Assembly (NCBI GenBank): GCA_014651175.1
Contig: BMWJ01000005.1
Location: 496,001 to 560,000 of the forward strand
Direction: 5' to 3'
DNA from: Streptomyces clavifer
GTDB taxonomy: Bacteria > Actinomycetota > Actinomycetes > Streptomycetales > Streptomycetaceae
Length of the DNA: 64,000 nucleotides
Numbering within the stretch: position 1 is the stretch's first letter; each line of letters starts with the position of its first letter. Shown piece after piece: positions 10,071 to 18,989 of this stretch. The notes under the pieces were generated by a model. It searched no databases. It saw only the letters and a program-made list of their open reading frames with translations, and was not told the DNA's origin. Both the position numbers and the translations under genes were made by a program.

Positions 10071-13000
10071 ATGCCCGAATCCGAGAGGCTCGGCACCGTC
10101 CTCCAGGTCCTGGCCGCCGTCGGCCAGGACCTGGACGCCCAGGGCGTACTGGACGTCCTGTGGCTGGCCCGAAGCCTGTCCGACGATCCCGCTCCCCTGC
10201 CGCTCGCCGCAGCCCGGTCCCGCCCTCCGCTCCCCGCCGACGAGACCGGAGCCGAGGGCCATCCCACCCCGGAGCCGGACCAGCCGGCTCCCTCGGAGCT
10301 GAAGCTTCCCGATGAGGACCTGCCCGATCTGACGCTGCCCGGCCTCCACGCGGCGCCGCTGCCCCCGCCCACGGGTGTACGGGAGTCCGCGGAGTCTCGC
10401 GTCCCCGACCGGGAGGAGCAGTCACGGCCCGGCATGCCGGTCCGGGTTCCTGAGGAGAAGGCCCTGGCGCAGGAACTGCTGGTGGGGCGGTCGTTGCGGC
10501 CTCTGAAGAGGAGGCGCCCGAGCCGGTGGAGGTCCGAGTTGGACGAGCGGGCCACCGCCGCCGCGCTGGCCGAGGCATGGCTGCCGGACGTGGTGATGCG
10601 CCCGGTGCGCGAGCGCTGGCTGGACCTCGTCCTGGTGGTGGACGACGGGATCTCCATGCTGCTGTGGCAGCGGCTGACCGCGGACCTCCAGGCAACCCTG
10701 CAACGGCTGGGCGCCTTCCGTTCGCTGAGGGTGTACGGCCTGGACAGCACCGGCTCCGGCGAACCGGCCCTCCGCGGGCGCCCCTTCGACCCGGCGAGCG
10801 CGCCGCTGTCGCCCTCGCTGTCGGCGGACCCCTCCGGGCGGACGCTCGTCCTCGTCCTGAGCGACGGGATGGGTGCGGCCTGGCGCCAGGGGCGGATGCA
10901 CCCGGTGCTGGCGCGATGGGCACGCTGTGGGCCGACGGCAGTGGTGCACACCCTGCCACCCGGTCTGTGGGAGTCCTCGGGGATCCAGGCCGACCGCTGG
11001 CAGGTGACCACCCGGCATCCCGGCGCGGCCAACTCCCGATGGCTGATCACCGACCAGATGCTGCCGCCCGAGCTGACCCGGTTCCCCGGGACGCCGGTGC
11101 CGGTGCTGGAACCCACGGCCGAAGCACTGCACGACTGGGCCCGACTGCTCACCTCGCCCGGGACGACGGTGGGGCTGCCGCTGCTGGGCCCCGCCCGGCT
11201 GCGGACCCTGATGGCCCCGTCGCGGGGCGAACGCGGGGTGCAGCACTTCCGGGACGCGGCCTCCCCGGAGGCGTACCGTCTGGCGGCGCACCTGGCCGCT
11301 GTGAGCCCGGTCTCGGTGCCGGTGATGCGGCTGGTGCAGAACGAAGTGCCGTGGCAGGCGCGGACCACCCATCTCGCGGAGGTCTTCCTGGGCGGGCTGC
11401 TGCGGCCCGTGGCCGCTCCCGTTGCCGGTCCGCTGCCGGTCCGGCACCAGGTCTTCGACTTCGCAGAAGAGGACAGGCCAGCCCTGCTGGACGCGCTGCC
11501 CAGCGCCGAACTCCTGGCGACGAGCCGGCGCATCGGCCGGCGTCTGGGCCAACTGGCCGGCCGATCGCCCGACTTCCCGGTCTGGCTGGCCCACCAGGAC
11601 GGTCAGGACCGGGTACCCGAGGCGCTGCGCTCCTTCACCGCGGTGGAACGCCGGCTGCTGGTGCGGCTGGGCGTCACCCTGGAGCCGCTGCACCGGCCGG
11701 TGCCGGGCGGGTACGAACCCGGCCCCGTCACCGACCCGCTCGGATCCCAGCAGCCCCACGAGGCATCGTCCGTATGGGCACCCCTCACACCGCAGGACCC
11801 CGTCCGGCTGGGCCCGTACCGGCTGCTGTCCCGGCGCACCGACGACCGGTCCATCGTCTACCGCGCGCACGACGGTCAGGGCGGTGAAGCCGCGGTACGG
11901 GTGATCCGCCCCGATCTTCCACCGGCCACAGCCCAGTTGCTGGTCGTCGAGGCCGAGGCGCTGCGCCGGATGAACGGCCGCTACTCCCCGGCCCTGCTGG
12001 CCAGCGGGCTCGGTCACGATCCGCCGTGGATCGCCATGCAGTTGGTCAGTGACACCACCGTGCAGGCGGGACAGCCGCCCACACTCGGCGACCTGATCAG
12101 GTTCCACACCGAGGTGGACCGGGCCCCCTTCGACATCCTGACCGGTCTGACCCTGGGCTGGCACCTGGCAGGCGCGCTGAGCATCTGCCACATGAGCGGG
12201 CTGGTCCCGGCGGCGCTGACCGAGGAGACCGTGGTGGTGCTCCAGCGTTCGGTCGTGCTGACCGGGCTGATCGACTGCGCGGTGGACGGAGAGTACGCGG
12301 GCAGCGGGCCGCTGCCCAGCCAGGCCGACAACGTCCGGGCCCTGGGCGAACTGCTGCGCCGGATCAGCAGCAAGCGGCAGGGCACCACGTACGGGATGCC
12401 GGACGGCATGCACCTCTGGCAGGGGGACACCTGGCAGAGCCTGCGGGAGATCGTCGGCCGCTGTCTGGCCCAGGACCCGCTCCGGCGTCCGACCGCCGCC
12501 GAGGTGACGAAGGTCCTCGCCCGGTACGTGGCGCTCGCGCGAGGGCGCCCGATGCCCGGGGCCCGCCGCGTGGACGAGGCGCGGAGCGCCGGGGCCCGGC
12601 CCGCACTCCTGCTCAGCCCGGTCAAGGCGCTCCCGGACGTCACCACGCTGCGGATCGGGCCACGGCCGCTGTTCTCCACCCGTACTCCGAAGAGGAGCAG
12701 GTTCTACCAGCAGCTGGCCGAGCTTCGCCGGCCGCTCTCCCAGAGCCTGCGGATCACTTTCGCCGGTGCCCAACCGGGCTGTGGCCGGGCCACCACCTGC
12801 CTGGCACTGGGCGGGATACTCGCCTCCGTGCGCGGCGAACCGGTACTGGCCGTCGACGGGGCACCGACGTCCGGCGACCTGTACGGCTACCTCCTGGGCC
12901 GTAACCCCCGCACCCCGCACGAACTCGCCGGCCTTCCGGCGGACGCCTCGTACGGGGAGATCCGGGCCTACACCACACGCAGCACCGGCGGGGTGGAGGT

Positions 13001-13478
13001 GCTGGCCCATGCCAACACCCATTCGACCGCGAGCCCGGCGTACGCGGACGAGTACCGCCGGATCATGGCGATGACGGCCCGCCACTACCCGGTCGTCCTC
13101 AGCGACTGGGCGGGGAGCCGGATCGACCGGGGCGCCGACACCGTACTGGCACACACCGACCGGCTGGTCCTCTGCTGCACCGACGCCGCGTACTCGGTCG
13201 GGGCGGCGGTCCGCCAGCTGGACGATCTGAGGGCGGACGGCTGGGAGCGGGTGGTCGACGAGGCGGTGGTGGTGTGCACCACGCTCGGTGGCAGCGATCA
13301 GGTGATGGACGAGCAGACCGTACGGGCCACGGTGGCCGACCGGGCACGTGCCGTGGTGGCCGTGCCGTTCGACCTGCACCTCGCGGGGCCTCGGCCGCGG
13401 GACCTGTCCAGGATTCGCCCACGGGCTGCGGAGGCCTTCGCGAAGCTGGCGCGGGAGCTGCTGCTGGGCGCGCCCTGA
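10071..13478 (+). CDS. SAV_2336-type vWA protein fused to pseudokinase and degenerate MinD/ParA-like ATPase
   Basis: A 1135-residue multidomain protein. ATG 10071 is preceded by GAGGGGGG at a 5-nt distance; ATG 10056 is an in-frame alternative. N-terminal residues 1-40 form a helical segment followed by a Pro/Glu-rich linker. Residues ~180-400 form a vWA-like domain (D191-D-G-I-S-M, a MIDAS-like loop; Asp265 in LSDG). Residues ~575-825 have a protein-kinase fold without its catalytic apparatus: the VAIK lysine is Arg610, and the HRDLKPxN segment is replaced by PAALTEET (713-720), so the catalytic Asp is Ala715; Asp735 at the DFG position is followed by Cys-Ala. The C-terminus is MinD/ParA-like, but its P-loop reads GCGRATT (903-909) with Arg906 for the lysine. 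It probably acts as a scaffold or sensor for the protease-MoxR pair. Confidence 0.85.
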   Translation: MPESERLGTVLQVLAAVGQDLDAQGVLDVLWLARSLSDDPAPLPLAAARSRPPLPADETGAEGHPTPEPDQPAPSELKLPDEDLPDLTLPGLHAAPLPPPTGVRESAESRVPDREEQSRPGMPVRVPEEKALAQELLVGRSLRPLKRRRPSRWRSELDERATAAALAEAWLPDVVMRPVRERWLDLVLVVDDGISMLLWQRLTADLQATLQRLGAFRSLRVYGLDSTGSGEPALRGRPFDPASAPLSPSLSADPSGRTLVLVLSDGMGAAWRQGRMHPVLARWARCGPTAVVHTLPPGLWESSGIQADRWQVTTRHPGAANSRWLITDQMLPPELTRFPGTPVPVLEPTAEALHDWARLLTSPGTTVGLPLLGPARLRTLMAPSRGERGVQHFRDAASPEAYRLAAHLAAVSPVSVPVMRLVQNEVPWQARTTHLAEVFLGGLLRPVAAPVAGPLPVRHQVFDFAEEDRPALLDALPSAELLATSRRIGRRLGQLAGRSPDFPVWLAHQDGQDRVPEALRSFTAVERRLLVRLGVTLEPLHRPVPGGYEPGPVTDPLGSQQPHEASSVWAPLTPQDPVRLGPYRLLSRRTDDRSIVYRAHDGQGGEAAVRVIRPDLPPATAQLLVVEAEALRRMNGRYSPALLASGLGHDPPWIAMQLVSDTTVQAGQPPTLGDLIRFHTEVDRAPFDILTGLTLGWHLAGALSICHMSGLVPAALTEETVVVLQRSVVLTGLIDCAVDGEYAGSGPLPSQADNVRALGELLRRISSKRQGTTYGMPDGMHLWQGDTWQSLREIVGRCLAQDPLRRPTAAEVTKVLARYVALARGRPMPGARRVDEARSAGARPALLLSPVKALPDVTTLRIGPRPLFSTRTPKRSRFYQQLAELRRPLSQSLRITFAGAQPGCGRATTCLALGGILASVRGEPVLAVDGAPTSGDLYGYLLGRNPRTPHELAGLPADASYGEIRAYTTRSTGGVEVLAHANTHSTASPAYADEYRRIMAMTARHYPVVLSDWAGSRIDRGADTVLAHTDRLVLCCTDAAYSVGAAVRQLDDLRADGWERVVDEAVVVCTTLGGSDQVMDEQTVRATVADRARAVVAVPFDLHLAGPRPRDLSRIRPRAAEAFAKLARELLLGAP

Positions 13479-14070
13479 GAGTGTCCGCGAGCTTTGCCGA
13501 CCGGGGCGAAGGCGCCGGACGGTCCCCGTCCGCCGCGACGGTCACGGGCCGGGTGGGGGCGTCGTACCTTCGCCGGGCCGGACCGGGTCTGATCAGTCGT
13601 GACGACGCTTCGGCCCGTACGGGTCGGCCCGTCGATGTCGCCTCCCCGACAGGCGACCACGATCCGGTGACCACGGCATCCCGCGGCACGGTCGCCACGC
13701 CCGACGCCGGGACACGACGGGACGGACCCGGGCCGCAGCAGGGCGTCAGTGGTGTGGGGACGTGGGGGCGGCCGGAACGTTCACGTGCTGACGGTCGGCG
13801 GCCCCGGTGCCACGGACCGGGGCGGGCGGCCCCGGGAGCGACATGAGGCGGAGGCGTGCACGGCAGCCTTCGGTGCCCCCTGTACCCGCCGCAGGGTCAC
13901 ATTCGTCGCTGAGAGGCCGGCCGGCGGGCGTGGCGTGTCCGGTCACGCCGCACCCACCTTGCTAGGATTGATTATCGTTTTCATATGCGTCGCGGCAAGG
14001 GCGACGTGCGTCTCCGCGCACTCCCGCCGTCACTGCCGGGCGCCGTACTACTCCCGGCAGGAGATCCCGA
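13479..14070. other. Intergenic stretch without a convincing gene
   Basis: This 592-bp GC-rich stretch has short open frames on both strands, but none has a recognisable protein pattern or a good ribosome-binding site. The only clear signal is the AT-rich patch at 13963-13985 just before the acetyltransferase gene. Confidence 0.6.
13969..13983. promoter_or_regulatory. Candidate Fur/Zur-type operator
   Basis: The 15-mer TGATTATCGTTTTCA sits in an AT-rich patch about 85 bp before the acetyltransferase start. Its right half (CGTTTTCA) matches the half-site typical of Streptomyces Zur boxes (TGAAAA..TTTTCA type). The left half matches only partly, so this is tentative. Confidence 0.35.
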
Positions 14071-14616
14071 GTGAATCAGCCGCCGCCCCAGGGCTACCTG
14101 GTGCGCCATGCGACCGTCACCGACCTGGACGGTGCACGACGCGTCATGCTCGACACCTTCTACCGGGAGTTCGGATACGGATACGTGCCCGAGTGGCACC
14201 GTGATGTGTTGGATCTGCGCGGCACGTACCTCGACGAACCGCGGCACGCGCTCCTGGTCGCGGAGTGCGACGGCGAGGTGGTCGCCACGACCGGGGTCCG
14301 GTCCGGCGGTCCGGCCCACCCGCCGCATCCCCTCCGGCTGAGCGAGCGGTACTCCCCGTGGAACACGGCGCAACTGGTGCGCGTGTACGTGGCCCCCGCA
14401 CATCGTCGCAGAGGGCTGGCCGGAGCGCTGGTGGAGGCGGCCGCCGACTTCGTCACGGGGACGCCCGGGTACGACAGGATCTACCTCCACACGAACGCCG
14501 ACGTCGAGGGTGCGGAGGCGTTCTGGAGAAGCCTGGCCAAGGAAGTGTTCGATGCCCGGCCCACGGGTGAGCACGGTCCCGGTGTCGGCACCGTGCACTT
14601 CGAGATCCCCCTGTAG
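14071..14616 (+). CDS. GNAT family N-acetyltransferase
   Basis: A 181-residue protein with a GTG start and GGCAGGAG upstream. The GNAT core is visible: an N-terminal V-R-H-A-T-V-T-D strand-helix, a central L-V-A-E-C-D-G-E-V-V-A-T strand pair, and the acetyl-CoA motif V-R-V-Y-V-A-P-A-H-R-R-R-G-L-A-G-A-L (the R/QxxGxG/A loop). A Y-L-H-T-N strand and an A-E-A-F-W helix follow. It stands alone between a long gap and the convergent lipase gene. The substrate is not predictable; the AT-rich candidate Zur/Fur-type box upstream suggests metal-responsive control. Confidence 0.85.
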   Translation: MNQPPPQGYLVRHATVTDLDGARRVMLDTFYREFGYGYVPEWHRDVLDLRGTYLDEPRHALLVAECDGEVVATTGVRSGGPAHPPHPLRLSERYSPWNTAQLVRVYVAPAHRRRGLAGALVEAAADFVTGTPGYDRIYLHTNADVEGAEAFWRSLAKEVFDARPTGEHGPGVGTVHFEIPL

Positions 14617-14701
14617 CGGAGCTGCCTGCCGGCGGCGGAGGCCGCGTCCACCGGGGCGTACCCCGGAGGACGCGGTGGAGCAGTGTGCGCCGGCCGCCCG
14701 G

Positions 14702-16117
14702 TCAGGGCTGGAGCGGCATCGTCCAGCAGTTGGATGTGGCGGGCTTGCCGGCGAGGCGGTCGGTCATCCAGGAGATCGCGTCGCCCTGGTCGGTGATGAG
14801 TGGCACGAGATGGTTGGTCAGGATCCGGTCGCCGAGGTTCGGCAGCTTGACGGCCTCGTAGGTGACGTTCGCGCCCTTGCGGCACCAGTCGACGGCCAGT
14901 TGCCGGGCCTGTGCGTGCGGGACGATGTCGTCCTGGACGCCGGTGGCCAGACGCACGGGCCCGGCGGGCTCGAGTGTGCCGATGCGCTGCTTGTCCAGCG
15001 CGGCCTGCGCGCGCGGCTCGGCGGCGATGATGTCGCCGATGGACCGGCCGCTGGTGGTCCACTTGTTGCTCTTGGTGAAGCCGTAGCCGAACAGCGCGTC
15101 ACCGACGCACATGGTGGACGCGTCCTTCAGCGCGGCCTTCCCCGTGGCGCTGATGTTCGCCTCCACGACCGCCCGCAGGTCGGGGTCGGCCTGCGCGAAT
15201 CCGCTGATCGACCAGGCCAGCGCACCGGCGAGCGCGCTGCCGTCTATCCCCTTCATGACCGAGGTCAGATTCGCGGGGGGAGCGCCGGCGTACGTACCGG
15301 AGAGCGGGACGTCGGGCGCATAGGAGGGCTGCAGTTCGGCGGCCGCCGCGCTGGCGCCGCCGCCCTGGCTGTAGCCGTACAGGCCCGTGCGGGAGGCCGC
15401 GGTGACGGAAGCGCCGGGTACGGCGCGGGCCGCCCGGGCCGCGTCCAGCAGGGCGTGCCCCTGGTCGAGGCGGTTGACGTAGGTGTGCACCCGGTCGGTG
15501 GTGCCGAGGCCGACGTAGTCGGTGACGACCACGGCCGCCCCGGTGGCCAGCAGTCGGTAGATCGCGAGGGCCTCGTAACCCACCGACACCGTGTCGCCGT
15601 TGAGCGTGAGCGGATGCTGCAGCGCGAACGACGGTGCGCACTGGTCGCCCTGGCCCATGGTGCCAGAGGCCACCGCCACCAGCGGGCGCGGCCCGGTGCC
15701 CTTCCAGGCGGTCGAGGGCTCGATGTAGGCACCGGTCACCGCGACGGGCTGCCCGGCCGAATCGGTGGACCGGTACATCGGACGGGTCGCCGTGCCCGGC
15801 ATCGGGCGACCGTCGAGGCCCGGGATGCTCAGCCCGAGCGGCAGCGCCTCGGTGCGGATCAACGCACCGTTGGAGGCGGGGAGTTCGGACGGCGGGTTGT
15901 AGAACGAGGGGATGGTGACCCCGCGGGAGACGACGGGCTCCGTACCGGCTGCGGAGGCCGGGAGGGCGGACAGGCCCACGCAGACGGTGCCCGCGACGAC
16001 GCCGGCCAGCAGGCGCAGGCCGGCCGGCGTGCCGCGGCGGTCGGCCCGCGCTGCGGGGCGGCCGGTGGACCGGTCCGTGACGGCGGTGGGGGTGGGGCGG
16101 GTTCTCCTGCGGCTCAT
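14702..16117 (-). CDS. Secreted LIP-family lipase (alpha/beta hydrolase)
   Basis: A 471-residue exported protein. The N-terminus is Arg-rich, then hydrophobic (L-R-L-L-A-G-V-V-A-G-T-V-C-V-G-L-S), with a likely cleavage after A-S-A-A near residue 57. The nucleophile elbow is GYSQGG (Ser250). C-terminal D-D-I-V-P-H supplies the probable acid residue, and the LIP-family pattern (gene length, P-R-P-L-V-A-V-A-S-G-T-M-G-Q, T-D-Y-V-G-L-G) fits secretory lipases. It has a strong ribosome-binding site (GAGGAGCG). It is divergent from a TetR regulator, with an inverted repeat between them, so local repression is likely. Substrate preference is unknown. Confidence 0.88.
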   Translation of the reverse strand: MSRRRTRPTPTAVTDRSTGRPAARADRRGTPAGLRLLAGVVAGTVCVGLSALPASAAGTEPVVSRGVTIPSFYNPPSELPASNGALIRTEALPLGLSIPGLDGRPMPGTATRPMYRSTDSAGQPVAVTGAYIEPSTAWKGTGPRPLVAVASGTMGQGDQCAPSFALQHPLTLNGDTVSVGYEALAIYRLLATGAAVVVTDYVGLGTTDRVHTYVNRLDQGHALLDAARAARAVPGASVTAASRTGLYGYSQGGGASAAAAELQPSYAPDVPLSGTYAGAPPANLTSVMKGIDGSALAGALAWSISGFAQADPDLRAVVEANISATGKAALKDASTMCVGDALFGYGFTKSNKWTTSGRSIGDIIAAEPRAQAALDKQRIGTLEPAGPVRLATGVQDDIVPHAQARQLAVDWCRKGANVTYEAVKLPNLGDRILTNHLVPLITDQGDAISWMTDRLAGKPATSNCWTMPLQP

Positions 16118-16294
16118 GCTTCGCTCCTCGTTCGTCGATCAGGCGATCGTGTCGATGGGGGACGCCGTGCGATCGGTGCGGCCGTACGAACTGCCCAGCT
16201 GCGGGCGGACCTTCGCGGTTGAGGTGCCCGGGCAACCTTCACGGCAGGTGCATGCCAAGGGTGTACGCGACCGGCGCGCGGTTACCCGTCGGTT

Positions 16295-16312
16295 ACTTAC
16301 GGAAGAGTAAGT
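16295..16312. promoter_or_regulatory. Inverted-repeat operator between lipase and TetR genes
   Basis: ACTTAC (16295-16300) and GTAAGT (16307-16312) form a perfect 6-nt inverted repeat with a 6-nt spacer in the divergent promoter region. The size and position are typical of a TetR-family operator. Confidence 0.5.
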
Positions 16313-16404
16313 CTGCGTGTCACTCACGGACAAGGTGTCGGCGTATGCCATTTCCGGGTGGCTCGCTATGCTGCGGTGACCAACACGGAGGCGGTGGAGC
16401 GAGG

Positions 16405-17058
16405 GTGCGCGAGGCACCGTCCGCGATACAGGGGCAGCCGACGCAAGCGGATGACGATGCGAGGCCCTCCCTCGTACAGCGACGCAAGGAGGCGCTCCGC
16501 TCCGACATCGCGCGTGAAGCCGTCCGCCTGTTCGCCACGCAGGGCGTCACCGGCACCACGGGGGAGCAGATCGCCCAAGCAGTGGGTATCTCCGCCCGCA
16601 CCCTGTGGCGGCACTTCCCCACGAAGGAGAGCTGTGTGCTGCCGCTGCTCTCGGCAGGACTCGATCTCGCGGTGGACCGACTGCGCCACTGGCCACCGGA
16701 GACGCGCCTGCTGGACTTCTTCGCGGAGTCCTGCCAGGAGGGCGGGCTGCCCCCCGGGGACCCGGTCATCCTCGACCTGATCCGCATGACGTCCACCGAC
16801 CCGGCGCTGCGCTCCGTCTGGCTCCAGGCCCACGACGACGCACTGCCCGTGCTCGCGAAGCTCCTCGCCCGGCGTTCCGGCGGGGACGTCGACGACCTGA
16901 GGGTGAAGGTGCACGCGGCGACCATCAACGGTGCCCTCCGCGCGGCGGCGGAGGACTTCGCCCGGCGGTTCGCGGACGACCCCGAGGCGGCGGACAGCGA
17001 GATCGCCACGTGCATCCTCGCCGCGCTGCGCGCGGCTTCGGAGGGCCTGCCCTACTGA
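16405..17058 (+). CDS. TetR family transcriptional regulator
   Basis: A 217-residue protein. The GTG start at 16405 is favoured because GGAG lies 5 nt upstream, while upstream in-frame sequence is not protein-like. The N-terminal HTH is clear: R-E-A-V-R-L-F-A-T-Q-G-V-T-G-T-T-G-E-Q-I-A-Q-A-V-G-I followed by S-A-R-T-L-W-R-H-F-P-T-K. The C-terminal helical ligand-binding part fits the common TetR length. It is divergent from the secreted lipase and probably controls it and itself through the inverted repeat in the shared promoter region. The ligand is unknown. Confidence 0.92.
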   Translation: MREAPSAIQGQPTQADDDARPSLVQRRKEALRSDIAREAVRLFATQGVTGTTGEQIAQAVGISARTLWRHFPTKESCVLPLLSAGLDLAVDRLRHWPPETRLLDFFAESCQEGGLPPGDPVILDLIRMTSTDPALRSVWLQAHDDALPVLAKLLARRSGGDVDDLRVKVHAATINGALRAAAEDFARRFADDPEAADSEIATCILAALRAASEGLPY

Positions 17059-17339
17059 CGTCCGTCGTCAGGTCACGATCCTTCCGGGCCGCTGCTCCGG
17101 TGCGGGCGATCCCGGCGGGGACACACGCACCGGCCGTGCGCACGGCGGGAGCGCCGGCCGGTGCGCGTACGTCCGGGCTCGGCCGCCCTCCGGCTGCGGT
17201 CGAGGAGTGCGTCGACGGCCCGCCGGTCGACGACGCGACGGATACGCGCTCCCGACACGGCAGGATCGGGTCACTGTGTTCCGAGGCGCCGTGCCGGCTG
17301 CCGGAGACCGCCGTTCGCACTCCAGGAGATCCCACCCAC

Positions 17340-18272
17340 ATGCTCAACAGACTCGACCTGCTGGTCATCGGCGAATGCGTCGCCGACATCGTCCGGCTGC
17401 CGGGCGCCGCCGACCAGGTCCATCCGGGCGGCAGCCCGGCCAACGTCGCCTACGGTCTGGCCAGGCTCGGCCGGAGGACGACCCTCCGGACCCAGTTGGG
17501 CCCCGACGGCAAAGGGCGGCTGATCAGGGACCATCTCGAAGCCGCCGGGGTGGACGTCCGCACCGACGGTGCCTCGGCACCCACCCCGTCCGCCGTCGTC
17601 AATCTGGACGACGAAGGCCGGGCGGCCTACGCCTTCGAGATCACCTGGACCCTGGCGTCCTGGACACCGGCACGGGTGCCGGACCACGTCCACACGGGTT
17701 CCGTCGCGGCCGTGATGGAGCCGGGAGCCACATCCGTCCTGGCCGCCGTCGAAGCGCTGCGGCCGACCGCGACGGTCAGCTACGACCCCAACGTGCGCCC
17801 GGCGCTGATGGGTGACCGTGCCGTCGCCGTGCGCAGGGTCGAGCGCTGCGTCGCGCTGAGCGATGTCGTCAAGGCCAGCGACGAGGACCTCGCGTGGCTG
17901 TACCCGGGAGAGCACCCGGAGCGCGTCGCCGAGCGGTGGCTCGCCCGCGGTCCGGCCCTCGTCATCGTCACCCGTGGGGAGGAAGGGGCCCTGGCCGTCC
18001 TGCGGGGCGGCCGGGTGGCGGTCGACGCGCCGCGCACGGAGGTCGTCGACACGGTGGGGGCGGGCGACGCGTTCATGTCGGGCGCCCTGCACGCCCTCGC
18101 CGCGCACGGTCTGCTCGGCGAGGGTGGACGAGAACGGCTGCGCACCCTGGACAGGGGCACCGTCACCGACGTCCTGCGTCACGCGGGGGCCTGCGCCGCC
18201 GTGACCGTCGCACGGGCCGGCGCCAACCCGCCGGACGCACCGGAGCTGAAGGCCGCGCTGGCCGGATCCTGA
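17340..18272 (+). CDS. PfkB family carbohydrate kinase
   Basis: A 310-residue kinase. The ATG at 17340 follows CCAGGAGAT. The PfkB N-terminal signature is G-G-S-P-A-N-V-A-Y-G-L-A-R-L-G. A central S-Y-D-P-N-V-R-P and V-V-K-A-S-D-E-D-L-A are present, and the C-terminal signature D-T-V-G-A-G-D-A-F-M-S-G contains the anion hole and catalytic Asp. This pattern is common in fructokinases, though the sugar cannot be fixed from sequence alone. It is not clearly in an operon: a 281-bp gap separates it from the TetR gene, and the next gene is convergent. A second PfkB paralogue (45424-46338) in the polyol operon shares the K-A-S-D-E-D-L-A block. Confidence 0.88.
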   Translation: MLNRLDLLVIGECVADIVRLPGAADQVHPGGSPANVAYGLARLGRRTTLRTQLGPDGKGRLIRDHLEAAGVDVRTDGASAPTPSAVVNLDDEGRAAYAFEITWTLASWTPARVPDHVHTGSVAAVMEPGATSVLAAVEALRPTATVSYDPNVRPALMGDRAVAVRRVERCVALSDVVKASDEDLAWLYPGEHPERVAERWLARGPALVIVTRGEEGALAVLRGGRVAVDAPRTEVVDTVGAGDAFMSGALHALAAHGLLGEGGRERLRTLDRGTVTDVLRHAGACAAVTVARAGANPPDAPELKAALAGS

Positions 18273-18441
18273 ACGGGTCCGGTCGCGCGCGGCCTCTGCG
18301 GCCCAGACGGGCGCCCGGCCCGGAGGTGCCCGGTGACGACCCCGACGAACGGCCGTCCATGGACGTGGAGGACTTCACTCGTACCGGTCCCGGGTGCCAC
18401 CTCGGCCACCGTCCTGCGCGCACTCCGCCTCGCGTGCGTAC

Positions 18442-18882
18442 TCACGGGGTGCAGGCTTCCGCGATCGACAGGCTGTTCTCGTAGAGGTGGTGCCGGGTGA
18501 TCCGGCCGTCCTCGACGGTGAGGTGCAGGGCGAACGGTCCCTCGAAGGTCTTTCCCGTCGCGCGTACGGTCCCCGACAGGTGCCCCATCAGCACGGCGTC
18601 CGTGCCGTCGACGAGGAAGGTGTCGACGGACGCCCGCGCGTCCTCGGGCACGCAGTGCTCCGTCAGCTCCGTGAACTGAGCCGCGCACTCGGCTGCGGTG
18701 GACCGCGGACGGATCCACGGGACGGCGGGGTTCTCGGCGAGCAGCCAGTCGACCTCGTCGGCGAAGAGAGTGACCAGCCGCCGGGTGTCCCCGGCCAGCC
18801 GGGCGGCGAGGAACCCCTGCACGACGGCGCGGGTGGCCTCGGCGGCGGAAGCTGTGGTCGTGGCGGTGGGCGGGACGGGCAT
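18442..18882 (-). CDS. SnoaL/NTF2-like protein
   Basis: A 146-residue protein starting at an ATG with a strong CCAGGAGAG site. The layout fits the SnoaL/NTF2 fold: an N-terminal helix (A-V-V-Q-G-F-L-A-A-R-L-A-G-D), then L-F-A-D-E-V-D-W, and late beta strands (V-L-M-G-H-L-S-G-T-V, F-A-L-H-L-T-V-E-D-G-R-I-T-R-H-H-L-Y-E-N). Members range from polyketide cyclases to small-molecule isomerases and non-enzymatic binders, so no reaction is assigned. A 29-bp perfect palindrome lies 78 bp upstream and is the likely control site. Confidence 0.8.
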   Translation of the reverse strand: MPVPPTATTTASAAEATRAVVQGFLAARLAGDTRRLVTLFADEVDWLLAENPAVPWIRPRSTAAECAAQFTELTEHCVPEDARASVDTFLVDGTDAVLMGHLSGTVRATGKTFEGPFALHLTVEDGRITRHHLYENSLSIAEACTP

Positions 18883-18960
18883 GGTGCTCTCCTGGTGGCC
18901 GCGGCCGGAGCCGGCGGGGGGCCCCGCCGACGACTCCGATCCTGCCGGGGGAGGAGAGCA

Positions 18961-18989
18961 CGGTCGATTACCCCGGGGGTAATCGACCG
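18961..18989. promoter_or_regulatory. 29-bp perfect palindrome upstream of SnoaL-like gene
   Basis: Perfect 14-nt arms (18961-18974 and 18976-18989) meet around a single G; the core reads ATTACCCC-G-GGGGTAAT. It lies between the stop of the formyltransferase gene and the start of the SnoaL-like gene, both leftward. It could be a repressor operator for the latter or a terminator for the former; the absence of a T run and the AT-containing arms favour an operator. Confidence 0.5.
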
